From an uncultured Macromonas sp. (GTDB lineage Bacteria > Pseudomonadota > Gammaproteobacteria > Burkholderiales > Burkholderiaceae): a stretch of 14,255 nucleotides of DNA. The notes below the pieces were generated by a model, which saw only the letters and a list, made by a program, of their open reading frames with translations, made no database searches and was not told the origin of the DNA. How positions within the stretch are numbered: the first letter of the stretch is position 1; each line of letters starts with the position of its first letter. This document shows, piece by piece, positions 13,577-14,255 of the stretch. A program made the position numbers and the translations under genes. The stretch covers positions 1-14,255 of the forward strand of contig CAMLOF010000048.1 of NCBI GenBank assembly GCA_946481585.1, in the 5' to 3' direction.

Positions 13577-14100
13577 CTGCTTTCGAGGTGAGCCGTAATG
13601 TCACCTGCAAAGCACCCCGAGGAAGGGCCAGCCGCCGCCAGCTGCTTGGTCATAGGCTGGGATTCAAGACCCGCCCAAACGCGAGGTGAGCCACACTCTG
13701 AGAATCCATTGCGGCGATAAAAACGGCGCGCTGTTCGTGTGCTGTTCAAATGCAGCACCTCAATGCCGCGAGCCAAGGCCGCAGCCTCTGCCGCCCGCAA
13801 AAGAGATTTGCCAACACCCTTGTGCAGGGCATGGGGCACGACGTAGCAGAGCGCAAGCTCATCGCCAGAAAGCAGAACGGCACCAAGCATGCGGCCGGCC
13901 TCTTCCGCAACAAGCGCCATCGACGCGGGAACGGCAAGCCATTTCTCTACGTTGTCCACCGTCTTGTTCGCAAGCCAACGTTCAATGACTGCAGGGTCAC
14001 CCTGGTGGTCTGCTTTGCAGCAGCCAGCAATCGACTGCCGAATCACGTCACAGATGGCGGCAGCGTCTGCAGCGTTGGCCGGGCGTATGTTCATGTGCAT
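13573..14100 (-). CDS. GNAT family N-acetyltransferase
   Basis: A 175-residue protein with a GNAT fold: MNIRPANAADAAAICDVIRQ at the N-terminus, strand MLGAVLLSGDELALCYVVP, and the acetyl-CoA loop HKGVGKSLL (R/Q-x-x-G-x-G/A type) followed by a helix and the closing motif ARRFYRRNGF. It acetylates an unknown amine. The ATG at 14100 or the one two codons later (14094) fits the family start; the frame is open further up to 14238, but the added residues do not resemble a GNAT N-terminus. It converges on the ABC ATPase gene with a 4-base overlap. Nothing links it to PQQ metabolism. Confidence 0.8.
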   Translation of the reverse strand: MHMNIRPANAADAAAICDVIRQSIAGCCKADHQGDPAVIERWLANKTVDNVEKWLAVPASMALVAEEAGRMLGAVLLSGDELALCYVVPHALHKGVGKSLLRAAEAAALARGIEVLHLNSTRTARRFYRRNGFSECGSPRVWAGLESQPMTKQLAAAGPSSGCFAGDITAHLESS

Positions 14101-14239
14101 GCTCGCAACTGGATTGGTACCACTGAATGCCGCACACGTATCGCACACGGACAGTTTTCCCCATACAGGGTCTACCACTGCCCGCTCCACTTCGTGACGC
14201 GGCCAGAGGCAGTCTGTCACATCGAAGCAGCCGTGCACA

Positions 14240-14255
14240 TCCCCTGTTTAGGGGA
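14240..14255. repeat. Perfect palindromic stem-loop at the window edge
   Basis: TCCCCT-GTTT-AGGGGA is a perfect 6 bp inverted repeat with a 4-base loop, covering the last 16 bases of the window. It could be an operator, a transcript hairpin or the edge of a mobile element; the sequence beyond is needed to tell. The 139 bases between it and the acetyltransferase start hold no recognisable gene. Confidence 0.5.

Noticed and set aside
13742..13748. A TGTTCAA heptamer inside the acetyltransferase gene.
   Set aside because: A single copy within a coding region without phased partners; a 7-base match is expected by chance.

Overview
The window is a high-GC stretch typical of a betaproteobacterium; Burkholderiales, perhaps Comamonadaceae, is my guess from codon use and protein flavour and was not tested. 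Almost all of it is one functional island: synthesis of the redox cofactor PQQ, a periplasmic PQQ-dependent alcohol dehydrogenase, a small cytochrome c, and the accessory genes that accompany such enzymes (two SoxH-like metallo-beta-lactamase-fold proteins, a fused SoxYZ-like carrier, an ABC system and a beta-propeller protein). NCBI family names describe these accessory genes as a 'quinoprotein relay system' or 'PQQ-dependent catabolism-associated'; their chemistry is largely uncharacterised.

Layout. 1-132 (+): C-terminal Fis-type helix-turn-helix of a regulator, probably a sigma-54 activator. 105-2212 (-): first MBL-fold protein and a proline-iminopeptidase-like hydrolase, in the order hydrolase then MBL. 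2301-5526 (+): pqqA, pqqB, pqqC, pqqD, pqqE. 5543-5851 (-): cytochrome c551-like protein. 5950-7665 (-): PQQ alcohol dehydrogenase starting at GTG. 7853-12697 (-): a tightly overlapping operon transcribed as beta-propeller, ABC substrate-binding protein, ABC-2 permease, SoxYZ-like carrier, second MBL protein. 12818-13576 (+): the ABC ATPase, divergent from that operon. 13573-14100 (-): a GNAT acetyltransferase that looks unrelated. No gene-free stretch exceeds 300 bases.

The parts fit one model. Alcohol is oxidised in the periplasm by the quinoprotein, whose active site carries the extra aspartate (D-F-D) known from lanthanide-dependent enzymes. Electrons pass to the c-type cytochrome. The SoxYZ-like carrier, two metallohydrolases and ABC system may handle a product or intermediate, but this is inference. 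Sigma-54 type -24/-12 sequences, each matching 10 of 11 fixed consensus bases, lie in front of pqqA, the dehydrogenase, the beta-propeller operon and the ABC ATPase. Together with the truncated Fis-type regulator this suggests one activator-controlled regulon. Upstream of the dehydrogenase promoter sit three TGTTCAA boxes spaced 11 and 10 bp apart, a likely activator array. RNA hairpins at three gene junctions (pqqA/pqqB, dehydrogenase/cytochrome, pqqE end) suggest that transcript levels within the island are tuned after initiation.
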